Shown piece after piece: positions 8,438 through 17,097 of a DNA stretch of 42,815 nt. The DNA lies in contig NZ_JBKKHQ010000005.1 of the NCBI RefSeq assembly GCF_046614695.1, forward strand, positions 1-42,815, read 5' to 3'. The position numbers and the translations under genes are program-made. Origin of the DNA: Pokkaliibacter sp046614695. GTDB lineage: Bacteria > Pseudomonadota > Gammaproteobacteria > Pseudomonadales > Balneatricaceae. Below the pieces are notes generated by a model. That model was not told where the DNA came from. It saw only the letters and a list, made by a program, of their open reading frames with translations, and did no database searches. Each line of letters starts with the position of its first letter. Position 1 is the stretch's first letter.

Positions 8438-8463
8438 AAAAAAGCCAGCCCGAAGGCTGGCTT
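8438..8463 (-). terminator. terminator of ettA
   Basis: On the minus strand AAGCCAGCC and GGCTGGCTT form a 9-bp stem capped by the stable tetraloop TTCG, followed by a T run. It lies 13 bases beyond the ettA stop. Confidence 0.92.
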
Positions 8464-8475
8464 GTCTTAACCGGC

Positions 8476-10134
8476 TCAGGCCAGTCGCTTGTACTTGATA
8501 CGCTCGGGCTGATGATCTTTGCCGTGACGTTTTTTGAAGTCTTCTGCGTACTCGGTGTAGTTGCCTTCGAAGAAGACCACGTTGGAGTTGCCTTCGTACG
8601 CCAGCATGTGGGTACAGATACGATCAAGGAACCAGCGATCGTGGGAAATAACGACCGCGCTGCCTGGGAAGACCAACAGGGCTTCTTCGAGAGCGCGCAA
8701 GGTTTCAACGTCCAGATCGTTGGTCGGTTCGTCGAGCATTACCAGGTTGCCGCCTTCTTTCAGCAGCTTGGCAAGGTGAAGACGGTTGCGCTCACCACCA
8801 GAGAGATCGCCTACAAACTTCTGCTGGTCTGAACCTTTGAAGTTGAAGCGGCCAAGGTAGGCGCGAGAAGGCGTCTGATAGTTGCCCACGGTGATAATGT
8901 CAGAGCCGCCAGAGAGATCTTCCCAGACAGTTTTCTTATCTTCCAGCTGGCGCATCTGGTCGACGTAAGCCAGTTGCACGGTGGTGCCCAGCTCAATCGA
9001 ACCACTATCAGGGGTTTCCTGACCTGCGATCATGCGGAACAGGGTCGATTTACCCGCACCGTTACCACCGATGACGCCGACAATGGCGCCGGGTGGAATA
9101 GCAAAGCTCAGGTTCTCAAACAGCACGCGATCGCCAAAGGACTTGGTGATGTTGTTAACTTCCACCACCTTGTCGCCTAGACGTGGGCCAGGTGGAATGT
9201 AGATTTCCTGAGTCTCGTTACGATTCTGGAATTCTTTGGAGCTCAGTTCATCAAAGCGCTGCAGACGGGCTTTTTGTTTGGACTGACGACCTTTAGAACC
9301 GGCGCGAACCCACTCAAGCTCGGACTTAACCGCGCGGTCATGTGCTGCCTGCTGTTTGGATTCAATTTCCAGGCGCTTCTCTTTGGCTTCCAGCCAGCCG
9401 GTGTAGTTGCCTTCATGAGGAATGCCATGACCACGGTCGAGCTCGAGAATCCAGCCCGCAACATTGTCGAGGAAGTAACGGTCGTGGGTGATTGCCACCA
9501 CAGTACCGGGGTATTCGTGCAGGAAACGCTCCAGCCAAGCAATGGATTCAGCATCCAAATGGTTGGTTGGCTCATCGAGTAGCAGCATGTCCGGGCGGTC
9601 GAGCAGCAAACGGCAAAGAGCGACACGGCGACGCTCACCACCGGAAAGTACCTTGACTTCGGTTTCCCAGGGCGGAAGACGCAGGGCTTCCGCCGCTACT
9701 TCCAGCGTACGCTCAAGGTTATGGCCATCTTTGGCCTGAATCAGGTTTTCCAGCTTGGCCTGCTTGGCAGCCAGAGCATCGAAGTCAGCATCAGGGTCAG
9801 CGTAAGCGGCATAGACCTGGTCCAGTTCTGCCAGTGCGCCTTTCACATCAGCAACGGACTCTTCGACGATTTCGCGAACCGTTTTGGTTTCGTCGAGTTG
9901 TGGTTCCTGCGGCAGGTAGCCCACGTTGATGCCAGGCATCGGGCGGGCTTCACCGATATAGTCCTGATCCACACCGGCCATGATGCGCAGCAGAGTGGAT
10001 TTGCCTGAGCCGTTCAGACCGAGAACACCGATCTTCGCGCCAGGGAAGAAGGACAGGGAAATGTCCTTCAGAATTTCACGCTTGGGCGGTACGACCTTGC
10101 CCAGCTTGTGCATGGTAAAAACGTATTGAGCCAT
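8476..10134 (-). CDS. ettA: energy-dependent translational throttle protein EttA (ABC-F ATPase)
   Basis: An ABC-F protein that binds the ribosomal E site and gates entry into elongation according to the ATP/ADP ratio. The 552 aa are close to E. coli EttA (555). Two ABC domains each have a Walker A (GLNGSGKST and GGNGAGKST), a signature (LSGGERRRVA and LSGGERNRLH) and a Walker B followed by DEPTNHLD or DEPTNDLD. The ABC-F linker and arm lie between them. I chose ATG 10134 (MAQYVFTMHKLGK) because it follows AGGATCTCTC and matches homologues; the open frame extends 71 codons further upstream without similarity. There is no membrane segment. It is a single-gene unit, divergent from glyA. Confidence 0.96.
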   Translation of the reverse strand: MAQYVFTMHKLGKVVPPKREILKDISLSFFPGAKIGVLGLNGSGKSTLLRIMAGVDQDYIGEARPMPGINVGYLPQEPQLDETKTVREIVEESVADVKGALAELDQVYAAYADPDADFDALAAKQAKLENLIQAKDGHNLERTLEVAAEALRLPPWETEVKVLSGGERRRVALCRLLLDRPDMLLLDEPTNHLDAESIAWLERFLHEYPGTVVAITHDRYFLDNVAGWILELDRGHGIPHEGNYTGWLEAKEKRLEIESKQQAAHDRAVKSELEWVRAGSKGRQSKQKARLQRFDELSSKEFQNRNETQEIYIPPGPRLGDKVVEVNNITKSFGDRVLFENLSFAIPPGAIVGVIGGNGAGKSTLFRMIAGQETPDSGSIELGTTVQLAYVDQMRQLEDKKTVWEDLSGGSDIITVGNYQTPSRAYLGRFNFKGSDQQKFVGDLSGGERNRLHLAKLLKEGGNLVMLDEPTNDLDVETLRALEEALLVFPGSAVVISHDRWFLDRICTHMLAYEGNSNVVFFEGNYTEYAEDFKKRHGKDHQPERIKYKRLA

Positions 10135-10454
10135 GAGAGATCCTGTCTTGGTCATGAGCAAGGCGGGCATCGCTGCCGCCCTTGCTGCTGTCGCTCCTGC
10201 CGCGCTGGGGATAGACCTCAGGCGATACAGAGCCTCTGTTCTACAGATGCGCCTATGGTAAGGATTTGGCAGGCATTTGGCTATGCATCCGCTTTTCGTC
10301 GCAGATGGCGCTTTGGGTAATGCAGGAGGCGTTTTCCCTTGAGACAAATCGACGAAGGCATCGCAGAATATTCACCTGCTGGAATCTGAGTTTTCCGGTA
10401 TACTCTTGCGCCTTCTAACCAGAACTCATCCTTTGCTTGCCTGAGGGGACCATT
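10135..10454. other. divergent intergenic region ettA/glyA
   Basis: These 320 bases separate divergent ettA and glyA. A TATACT box at 10399-10404 is a plausible -10 for glyA, but its -35 is poor. I find no riboswitch and no small gene with a supported start. The ettA promoter was not identified with confidence. Confidence 0.45.
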
Positions 10455-11708
10455 ATGTTTAGCAAAGACCAGACTATTGCCGATTTTGACTCCGAGCTGT
10501 GGGCAGCCATGCAGGCTGAAGAACAGCGTCAGGAAGATCATATCGAGCTGATCGCATCTGAAAACTATACCAGTCCCCGCGTCATGCAGGCTCAGGGTAC
10601 CAAACTGACCAACAAATACGCGGAAGGTTATCCAGGCAAGCGTTACTACGGTGGTTGCGAGCACGTTGACGTGGTTGAGCAACTGGCGATTGACCGTGCT
10701 AAAGAGCTGTTCGGCGCTGACTATGCCAACGTTCAGCCTCATTCAGGCTCTCAGGCCAACTCTGCGGTTTATCTGGCGCTGTGTAACGCCGGTGATACCG
10801 TTCTGGGTATGGCGCTGTCTGACGGCGGTCACCTGACTCACGGTGCCAAGCCTAACTTCTCCGGCAAGGTTTACAATTCTGTCCTGTACGGACTGAACCC
10901 TGAAACCGGCGAGATTGATTACGATCAGGTTGAAGCGCTGGCGCTTGAACACAAGCCAAAAATGATCGTTGCTGGCTTCTCGGCATACTCTCGTGTGGTT
11001 GATTGGGCTCGTTTCCGTGAAATCGCGGACAAAGTAGGTGCTTACCTGCTGGTCGACATGGCTCATGTTGCCGGTCTGGTTGCTACTGGCCTGTACCCAA
11101 GCCCAATGCAGTACGCTGATGTGGTTACCACCACGACTCACAAAACTCTGCGTGGACCTCGTGGCGGTCTGATCCTGGCTCGCTCCAACCCAGAGATCGA
11201 GAAAAAACTGAACTCTGCCGTATTCCCAGGCGGTCAGGGTGGTCCTCTGATGCACGTTATCGCTGCCAAAGCGATCTGCTTCAAGGAAGCGATGAGCGAT
11301 GAGTTCAAGTCCTACCAGAAGAAAGTGGTAGAGAATGCTCAGGCAATGGCTGGTGTCTTCCTCGAGCGTGGCTACGATGTAGTTAGCGGTGGTACTGATG
11401 ATCACCTGTTCCTGCTGAGCCTGATCAAACAGGGCGTGACTGGTAAAGATGCAGACGCAGCTCTGGGCGCGGCGCATATCACCGTCAACAAGAACTCCGT
11501 ACCTAATGATCCGCAGTCTCCTTTCGTGACATCCGGTCTGCGTATCGGCTCTCCAGCCGTGACCACTCGTGGTTTTGGTGTTCAGGAGTGTAAAGATCTG
11601 GCAGGCTGGATCTGCGACATTCTGGCTGACATCAGCAATGAAGCCGTTATCGCTGAAGTTCGTGGCAAAGTCTCCGAACTGTGCAAACGCTTCCCTGTCT
11701 ACGGCTAA
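10455..11708 (+). CDS. glyA: serine hydroxymethyltransferase
   Basis: A cytoplasmic PLP enzyme that converts serine and tetrahydrofolate to glycine and 5,10-methylene-tetrahydrofolate, the main source of one-carbon units. The 417 aa equal E. coli GlyA in length. The PLP lysine lies in VVTTTTHKTLRGPRGG at about residue 229. ELIASENYTS, NVQPHSGSQAN and the VDMAHVAGL segment are all conserved. The ATG at 10455 follows GAGGGGA; upstream TTG codons in frame are not needed. It is followed by its own terminator before nrdR. In many gammaproteobacteria glyA also sits next to the nrdR-rib cluster. Confidence 0.97.
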   Translation: MFSKDQTIADFDSELWAAMQAEEQRQEDHIELIASENYTSPRVMQAQGTKLTNKYAEGYPGKRYYGGCEHVDVVEQLAIDRAKELFGADYANVQPHSGSQANSAVYLALCNAGDTVLGMALSDGGHLTHGAKPNFSGKVYNSVLYGLNPETGEIDYDQVEALALEHKPKMIVAGFSAYSRVVDWARFREIADKVGAYLLVDMAHVAGLVATGLYPSPMQYADVVTTTTHKTLRGPRGGLILARSNPEIEKKLNSAVFPGGQGGPLMHVIAAKAICFKEAMSDEFKSYQKKVVENAQAMAGVFLERGYDVVSGGTDDHLFLLSLIKQGVTGKDADAALGAAHITVNKNSVPNDPQSPFVTSGLRIGSPAVTTRGFGVQECKDLAGWICDILADISNEAVIAEVRGKVSELCKRFPVYG

Positions 11709-11766
11709 TTCAGTCGCGATGACAGCGCGGTAAGGGTGTCACTGCGCGATACCCTTGTCTGACAAG

Positions 11767-11792
11767 AACGGTCGGTTTATCCGGCCGTTTTT
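11767..11792 (+). terminator. terminator after glyA
   Basis: AACGGTCGG and CCGGCCGTT form a stem (one T-G pair) around TTTAT, followed by T residues. The -35 of the predicted nrdR promoter lies just after it. Confidence 0.85.
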
Positions 11793-11793
11793 G

Positions 11794-11822
11794 TTGGGGA
11801 GTAACCGCTTCTCAGGTACAAT
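11794..11822 (+). promoter_or_regulatory. candidate sigma-70 promoter of nrdR-rib cluster
   Basis: TTGGGG (11794-11799), a 17-bp spacer and TACAAT (11817-11822) lie 37 bases upstream of the nrdR start. The -35 matches the consensus poorly, the -10 well. I see no NrdR box here. Confidence 0.5.
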
Positions 11823-11858
11823 TCCCCACTCTCGCTCTTTAGTTAAGGTGTTTGCCCC

Positions 11859-12335
11859 GTGCACTGTCCATTTTGTCGCGCTCAGGAGACCAAGGTCACA
11901 GATTCGCGTCTGGTTGCAGAAGGTGAGCAGGTTCGCCGGCGTCGCGAATGCCTGCAGTGTGGTGAGCGCTTTACTACTTACGAAATCGCCGAACTGGTGA
12001 TGCCCCATATCGTCAAGCAGGACGGTAGCCGACAGCCCTTTGATGAAAACAAGCTTCGTGCCGGTATGCAGCGCGCGCTGGAAAAGCGCCCCGTATCCAC
12101 GGAAGCCATTGAAGCGGCACTGACCCGAATCAAGCAAAAGTTACGCTCCACCGGTGAGCGAGAGGTGGGCAGTCGTCAGTTAGGCTCTGCGGTTATGCAT
12201 GAGCTGACCAAGCTTGATCAGGTGGCTTATGTGCGTTTTGCCTCGGTGTATCGTGACTTTCAGGACGTATCAGAGTTCCAGCAGGAAATTGAGCGCCTGA
12301 GTCAGGAGCGTGAAAGTGAGCCGCAGAATGGCTGA
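11859..12335 (+). CDS. nrdR: transcriptional repressor NrdR
   Basis: A nucleotide-sensing repressor of ribonucleotide reductase genes, 158 aa. It has an N-terminal zinc ribbon with Cys3, Cys6, Cys31 and Cys34 (CPFC and CLQC), including the conserved VTDSR and RRRRECLQCGERFTTYE segments, and then an ATP-cone domain (VVKQDGSR-type: IVKQDGSRQPFDENKLRAG). Start is GTG 11859, fixed by the N-terminal zinc motif. It is the first gene of the rib cluster and overlaps ribD by 8 bases. NrdR paired with rib genes is a standard gammaproteobacterial arrangement. Confidence 0.96.
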   Translation: MHCPFCRAQETKVTDSRLVAEGEQVRRRRECLQCGERFTTYEIAELVMPHIVKQDGSRQPFDENKLRAGMQRALEKRPVSTEAIEAALTRIKQKLRSTGEREVGSRQLGSAVMHELTKLDQVAYVRFASVYRDFQDVSEFQQEIERLSQERESEPQNG

Positions 12336-13467
12336 CTGGAGCGCTGACGATCAGTATTTTATGAGCCGTGCTATTGAGCTGGCGGCTCAGGGACGCTTCA
12401 CCACGCACCCTAATCCGCGTGTGGGTTGCGTCATCGTTAAAGATGGAAAGATCATTGGTGAAGGTTATCACCAGCAAGCCGGTGGGCCGCATGCTGAGGT
12501 TCATGCCTTGCAAGCGGCTGGTGATGCAGCCCAGGGGGCAACGGCTTACGTGACGCTGGAGCCCTGTGCTCACTTTGGCAAGACGCCGCCTTGTGCACTG
12601 GCGTTAGTAAATGCCGGTCTAGAACGTGTCGTCAGCGCGATGGAAGATCCTAACCCACTGGTTGCGGGTAAAGGTCATCAGATACTGCGTGATGCCGGTA
12701 TTCAGGTCAGTTTTGGTTTGTTGGAGGAGCGATCGCGGGCGCTCAACCCCGGTTTTATTCAACGTATGCAAACCGGAATGCCTTGGGTGCGGGTCAAGCT
12801 GGCCATGAGTCTGGATGGTCGAACAGCGATGGCCTCGGGAGAGAGTCAGTGGATCACAGGCCCAGAGGCGCGCGCTGATGTGCAGCGTCTGCGGGCGCAA
12901 AGTTCCGCTGTCATCTCAGGAATTGATACCGTGTTAATGGATGAGGCCGCGCTTACCGTTCGCCCATCATCGGGACATTTCACTGAACGGGAATGTGCCT
13001 ACTTTGCCAAAGTGCAGCCCCTTCGCGTGATACTGGATTCCCGCCAGCGCCTGGCTGCTGTGCCAGACTGCCGTTTGCTGCAGAGTGCCGGCGACATCAT
13101 TCATGTACATAACGAGCAGGTGTCAGCCTCAGTACTTGAGGGAAAAGTCGAGCCCTGGTGCTTCAACACTCACGATGTGGGTGGACTTGAGAGCCTGTTA
13201 AGGCAGTTGGCCGAGCGGCAGTGCAATGAAGTGTTGGTAGAAGCGGGTGCTCGTCTTGCAGGGGCTTTTGTTGCTGCCGGTCTGGTGAATGAGCTGGTGA
13301 TTTATATGGCGCCTACTCTGATGGGCAGCCTTGCTCGTCCATTACTGGACTTGCCACTGAATACGATGGCTGAGCGGCACCCGTTGTCGATCAAGGATAT
13401 TTCACCTGTAGGTGCAGATTGGCGTATTACCGCTGTGCCTGCTGTAAAGAGCGCTTCGGTGATTTGA
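12328..13467 (+). CDS. ribD: bifunctional diaminohydroxyphosphoribosylaminopyrimidine deaminase / 5-amino-6-(5-phosphoribosylamino)uracil reductase
   Basis: Carries out the second and third steps of riboflavin synthesis after GTP cyclohydrolase II. The 379-aa protein has an N-terminal cytidine-deaminase-like zinc domain: His55-Ala-Glu57 (PHAEVHAL), then Cys80 and Cys89 in PCAHFGKTPPC. The C-terminal reductase domain starts near WVRVKLAMSLDGRTAM and includes GIDTVLMDEAALTVR and VLVEAGARLAGAF. I chose ATG 12328 inside the nrdR end (8-base overlap); a GTG at 12310 has an SD only one base away and is unlikely. ribB follows after 8 bases; the riboflavin synthase gene usually found between them is absent. 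Confidence 0.95.
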   Translation: MADWSADDQYFMSRAIELAAQGRFTTHPNPRVGCVIVKDGKIIGEGYHQQAGGPHAEVHALQAAGDAAQGATAYVTLEPCAHFGKTPPCALALVNAGLERVVSAMEDPNPLVAGKGHQILRDAGIQVSFGLLEERSRALNPGFIQRMQTGMPWVRVKLAMSLDGRTAMASGESQWITGPEARADVQRLRAQSSAVISGIDTVLMDEAALTVRPSSGHFTERECAYFAKVQPLRVILDSRQRLAAVPDCRLLQSAGDIIHVHNEQVSASVLEGKVEPWCFNTHDVGGLESLLRQLAERQCNEVLVEAGARLAGAFVAAGLVNELVIYMAPTLMGSLARPLLDLPLNTMAERHPLSIKDISPVGADWRITAVPAVKSASVI

Positions 13468-13475
13468 GGTTGAGC

Positions 13476-14588
13476 ATGAGTCTGAACACGATCGAAGAAA
13501 TTATTGAAGATATTCGCTTAGGCAAGATGGTCATCCTGATGGATGATGAAGATCGCGAGAACGAAGGCGATATTATCCTCGCTGCTGACAAAGTGACGCC
13601 TGAAGCGATCAACTTCATGGCCACACATGCGCGAGGACTGATTTGTTTGACGCTGACTCGTGAGCGTTGCGAGAAACTCAAGCTACCCTTAATGGTGAGC
13701 GCAAACGGTACGCCTTATTCCACTAACTTTACGGTGTCGATTGAAGCCGCATCTGGTGTGACTACCGGGATTTCTTCCGCGGATCGGGCGCGTACGATTG
13801 AGGCTGCAGTGGCTGTGGATGCGAAGCCGGAAGATGTCGTGCAGCCTGGGCATATTTTCCCTTTGATGGCTCGCCCCGGTGGTGTGTTGTCGCGTGCAGG
13901 TCACACAGAAGCAGGTTGTGATCTGGCCAGACTGGCAGGTTTCTCTCCAACCTCGGTCATTGTCGAGGTTATGAACGACGATGGCAGCATGGCGCGTCGT
14001 CCGGATCTGGAAGCCTTTGCTGAGGCTCATGGTATCAAGATTGGCACTATCGCCGATTTGATCCACTACCGGACGCTTCATGAGCGCACTGTCGAGCAGA
14101 CTGAAGAGCATGAGCTGGACACCGAGTTTGGTCAGTTTCGTGTGGTTAGTTTTGTTGACCGTATTTCCGGCAAAACTCATCTGGCACTGGTGAAAGGCGA
14201 CATCAAGGCCGATGAGCCAGTGATGGTGCGAGTGCACATGGCAGATGTAATGCGTGATGTGCTGGGCGTCGGTAAGCAAGGTAAGTGGACCATGCGCCAG
14301 GCGCTGAAAAGCATCAGTGAGGCGGGAAGCGGCGTTGCGGTATTGCTCGCTGGTCAGCAATGCGAAGATCTTGGCGTGGCGTTGGGTGAGCTGGTTAATC
14401 CCGGCAAGCGCCGTGTCGCCAGCCGCGAAGGCGGTACGTCAGGCGTCTATCAGACCGTCGGTACCGGTTCACAGATTCTACGGGCATTGGGTGTAGGCAA
14501 AATGCGTCTGCTATCCTCCCCGGTTAAATTTACTGCGATTTCGGGGTTTGACCTTGAGATCGTCGAATATCTCGAAGCAGAAGACTAA
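13476..14588 (+). CDS. ribB: 3,4-dihydroxy-2-butanone-4-phosphate synthase with degenerate GTP cyclohydrolase II-like domain (RibBX)
   Basis: The N-terminal ~200 residues make the four-carbon unit of riboflavin from ribulose 5-phosphate. The acidic Mg site is seen in MDDEDRENEGD, and the HTEAGCDLARLAG segment is intact. The C-terminal ~170 residues are GCHII-like but cannot bind the catalytic zinc: the HSEC and RCDCG of true RibA are HMAD and KQGKW here, and the QEGRG motif is lost. This is the RibBX form known in Proteobacteria, not an active RibBA. The 370-aa ORF begins at ATG 13476 with GAGG upstream. It is 8 bases after ribD and 17 before ribH. No FMN riboswitch is present. Confidence 0.93.
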   Translation: MSLNTIEEIIEDIRLGKMVILMDDEDRENEGDIILAADKVTPEAINFMATHARGLICLTLTRERCEKLKLPLMVSANGTPYSTNFTVSIEAASGVTTGISSADRARTIEAAVAVDAKPEDVVQPGHIFPLMARPGGVLSRAGHTEAGCDLARLAGFSPTSVIVEVMNDDGSMARRPDLEAFAEAHGIKIGTIADLIHYRTLHERTVEQTEEHELDTEFGQFRVVSFVDRISGKTHLALVKGDIKADEPVMVRVHMADVMRDVLGVGKQGKWTMRQALKSISEAGSGVAVLLAGQQCEDLGVALGELVNPGKRRVASREGGTSGVYQTVGTGSQILRALGVGKMRLLSSPVKFTAISGFDLEIVEYLEAED

Positions 14589-14605
14589 GTCTCGGAAAGC
14601 GAAAA

Positions 14606-15085
14606 ATGAGTGTTAAGAAAATCGAAGGGGATTTTGCCAACGTGTCTGGTCATTACACCATCGTGGTAGCGCGTTTTAACAGCTTTGTGGTGGAAAGCCT
14701 GATGGAAGGCGCTGTGGATACCCTGAAGCGCCATGGTATTGCCGAAGAGAACATTCGCGTGATCTATGTGCCTGGTGCTTTTGAAGTGGCATTGGCTGCC
14801 CAGAAAGCGGCAGAGCAGAAAAAGGATGATGCGATCATTGCTCTGGGTGCGGTCATTCGTGGTGGTACCCCACACTTTGATTATGTATGTGCAGAGTCTG
14901 CCAAGGGCCTGACCAAAGTCAGCCTGGACTTCGGCATCCCTGTCATGAACGGTATTCTGACCGTTAACAGCATCGAGCAGGCCATTGAGCGCTCCGGCAC
15001 CAAAGCCGGTAACAAAGGCGCAGAAGCGGCATTGGGTGCCATTGAAATGGTCAGTCTGCTCAAGAACCTGGGAGCAGATAAATGA
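14606..15085 (+). CDS. ribH: 6,7-dimethyl-8-ribityllumazine synthase
   Basis: Condenses the pyrimidine product of RibD (after dephosphorylation) with the product of RibB to form the lumazine, the substrate of riboflavin synthase. The 159-aa length suits the capsid-forming family. Signatures are VARFNSFVVESLMEGA, VPGAFEVALAAQ, the substrate loop GAVIRGGTPHFDYV with the catalytic His, and IPVMNGILTVNS. It starts with ATG 14606 after CGGAAAG. Its TGA overlaps the nusB ATG (ATGA), so the two are translationally coupled. Confidence 0.97.
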   Translation: MSVKKIEGDFANVSGHYTIVVARFNSFVVESLMEGAVDTLKRHGIAEENIRVIYVPGAFEVALAAQKAAEQKKDDAIIALGAVIRGGTPHFDYVCAESAKGLTKVSLDFGIPVMNGILTVNSIEQAIERSGTKAGNKGAEAALGAIEMVSLLKNLGADK

Positions 15086-15546
15086 GTGAGCAGAAACAGC
15101 CAGCCAAGCGTAATGGCCTGAGTAACAAACGTCGTAATGCACGTCAGTTTGCGATGCAGGCGCTCTATCAGTGGCTGCTGGCGCAAGGCGGTCTGACGGA
15201 TATCGAGCTGCAGTTCCGTACCGATTACGATATGAAAGACACGGATCTTTCTCTGTTCCGCGAGTTACTGCACGGCATCCCCAGCAAAGCTGGCGAGCTG
15301 GATCAGCATCTGGCGCCGCGTCTGGATCGTGAGATTGCTGATCTTGATCCGGTCGAGAAAAGCATTCTGCGTATGGGTGCCTATGAAATGGCATTCCGTC
15401 TGGAAGTGCCTTATCGCGTTGTTATCAACGAATACGTTGAGCTGGCAAAAACCTTTGGCGCTACGGATAGTCACAAGTATGTGAACGGTGTGCTGGACAA
15501 GATTGCTCGTGATCTGCGCTCTGCTGAAGCTTCACGCGGTAAATAA
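15082..15546 (+). CDS. nusB: transcription antitermination factor NusB
   Basis: An all-helical RNA-binding protein that, with S10 (NusE), recognises boxA in rrn transcripts and supports antitermination. The 154 aa include a basic N-terminus (KRNGLSNKRRNARQFAMQALYQW), the ARQFAMQALYQ signature and the C-terminal VVINEYVELAKTFGATDSHKYVNGVLD read in short pieces. It overlaps ribH by four bases and precedes thiL by five. nusB in this position is standard for the cluster. Confidence 0.96.
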   Translation: MSEQKQPAKRNGLSNKRRNARQFAMQALYQWLLAQGGLTDIELQFRTDYDMKDTDLSLFRELLHGIPSKAGELDQHLAPRLDREIADLDPVEKSILRMGAYEMAFRLEVPYRVVINEYVELAKTFGATDSHKYVNGVLDKIARDLRSAEASRGK

Positions 15547-15551
15547 GAGTC

Positions 15552-16520
15552 ATGGCCCTGTCCGAATTTGAGTTGATTGACCGATTTTTTAATCGCGAGG
15601 TTTTTCAGCGCGGGCAGGGTGTGATTTTGGGGATTGGGGATGATTGTGCTTTGCTCAATCTTCGCCACGGTGAGCAGCTGGCGGTGTCCATGGACACCAT
15701 GGTCAGCGGTGTGCACTTTCCTGTGGATGCCGATGCGGAGGATATTGGTTACCGTCTTCTGGCATCCAATCTCAGCGACCTGGCCGCCATGGGCGCTGAG
15801 CCGGTCTGGTTTACACTGGCCATGACCCTGCCAGAAGTCAAAGAGCACTGGTTGGAAGGCTTTGTCAGTGGGCTTTCGATTCTGGCTCAGGAGCATCACC
15901 TGGCCCTGGTCGGTGGTGATACCACCAAAGGTCCGCTGACGCTAACTGTCCAGGTGCATGGCCGTATTCCTCTAGGGCAGGCACTTCGCCGAGATGGTGC
16001 GCTGGCTGGGGATAAAATCTATGTCAGCGGTACGCTTGGCGATGCAGCAGCAGGCCTGCCTCTCGCACTCTCTCCCCCCGAACTGACGACGGATTATCAG
16101 CGTTATCTGCTCTCGCGTTTTTATCGTCCCTCTCCTCGCGTCGAACATGGCAGGCTGTTACGTCCTTATGCTTCAGCTGCTGTCGATATTTCCGATGGTT
16201 TGCTGGCGGATCTTGGGCATATTTGTAAGCGCAGTCATATGGGCGCAGAGCTCGATCTTGACCTGCTGCCCATGTCTGAGGCTCTTCTGGCCAGTGGTGA
16301 TCGAGCGTATGTCGAATCGCTGGCGCTGAGTGGCGGAGAAGACTTTGAGCTTTGCTTTACCGTGAATCCCGCCGATGAAGAGCAAATGTTGCGTGAACTC
16401 GAGAGATTGCATGTCCCATTGACATGTATCGGCACGATTACCCACCGCACCGGAATCAGACTATTGCGTAATAACGCTGAAGTTGAAGGCCCTGAAAGGC
16501 TAGGATTCCGTCACTTCTGA
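15552..16520 (+). CDS. thiL: thiamine-monophosphate kinase
   Basis: Phosphorylates thiamine monophosphate to the active cofactor, which Dxs needs. The 322-aa protein has the PurM/HypE-like fold motifs: GIGDDCALL, the VSMDTMVSGVHFPVDAD metal/ATP site, ASNLSDLAAMGAEP, LVGGDTTKGPLTL, SGTLGDAAAGL and the late AVDISDGLLADLGHI and SGGEDFELCF. The ATG at 15552 has only AAGAG as a ribosome site but is five bases past nusB, so coupling is likely. Confidence 0.96.
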   Translation: MALSEFELIDRFFNREVFQRGQGVILGIGDDCALLNLRHGEQLAVSMDTMVSGVHFPVDADAEDIGYRLLASNLSDLAAMGAEPVWFTLAMTLPEVKEHWLEGFVSGLSILAQEHHLALVGGDTTKGPLTLTVQVHGRIPLGQALRRDGALAGDKIYVSGTLGDAAAGLPLALSPPELTTDYQRYLLSRFYRPSPRVEHGRLLRPYASAAVDISDGLLADLGHICKRSHMGAELDLDLLPMSEALLASGDRAYVESLALSGGEDFELCFTVNPADEEQMLRELERLHVPLTCIGTITHRTGIRLLRNNAEVEGPERLGFRHF

Positions 16521-16551
16521 CCCCATCTTCTGGCAACTGGATGTACTGATT

Positions 16552-17037
16552 ATGGCAAAAACCTATCCGCTGCTCCCCAGAGGTATCTGGCGAGATCCCG
16601 TGCATATTCTGGCATTCGGATTTGGTAGCGGTCTTTGCCGTAAAGGCCCGGGTACCATGGGTACGCTGGCGGCGGTACCGTTTGTCTGGCTGGCACTGCA
16701 TTTATCACTGACGAGCTATCTTGTGGTTTTGCTGGTGGCCATGGTGGCTGGATTCTATATCTGTGGCAAAGCGGCAGACGATATGGGGGTTCATGATCAT
16801 CCCGGTATCGTCTGGGATGAGTTTGTTGGTTATGGCATTACCCTGATTGCTGCGCCGGATATGACCTGGTCCCTGCTGATCGGTTTTATCTGGTTTCGAA
16901 TTTTTGATATTGCCAAGCCCTGGCCAATCCGATTGCTTGATCGGCACGTACACGGAGGTATTGGCATCATGGCTGATGACATTGCTGCGGGTGTGCTTGC
17001 CTGCGCCGCATTACATGCGACCTACAGCTTTCTTTGA
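16552..17037 (+). CDS. pgpA: phosphatidylglycerophosphatase A
   Basis: An inner-membrane enzyme that dephosphorylates phosphatidylglycerophosphate to phosphatidylglycerol. The 161-aa protein has the family signature GSGLCRKGPGTMGTLAA, the acidic HDHPGIVWDEFVG segment and several hydrophobic helices. The C-terminal GGIGIMADDIAAGVLA is also diagnostic. It is 31 bases after thiL. No clear SD precedes ATG 16552. The nusB-thiL-pgpA order is common in gammaproteobacteria. Confidence 0.95.
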   Translation: MAKTYPLLPRGIWRDPVHILAFGFGSGLCRKGPGTMGTLAAVPFVWLALHLSLTSYLVVLLVAMVAGFYICGKAADDMGVHDHPGIVWDEFVGYGITLIAAPDMTWSLLIGFIWFRIFDIAKPWPIRLLDRHVHGGIGIMADDIAAGVLACAALHATYSFL

Positions 17038-17097
17038 TATTTCGATGGGTATCCCGGCAGGCGCTGCGGGGATGATGAGTACCAAGAGGATTACACA

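Noticed and set aside
10743..11477. 244-codon open frame antisense to glyA
   Set aside because: Shadow of glyA with no start signal and no similarity I recognise.
12310..12327. Upstream GTG start for ribD
   Set aside because: The AGGAG is only one base from this GTG, too close to work, and homologues start near ATG 12328.
13468..13476. FMN riboswitch in front of ribB
   Set aside because: Only 8 bases separate ribD and ribB, and no RFN-like element is visible upstream of nrdR or ribD.
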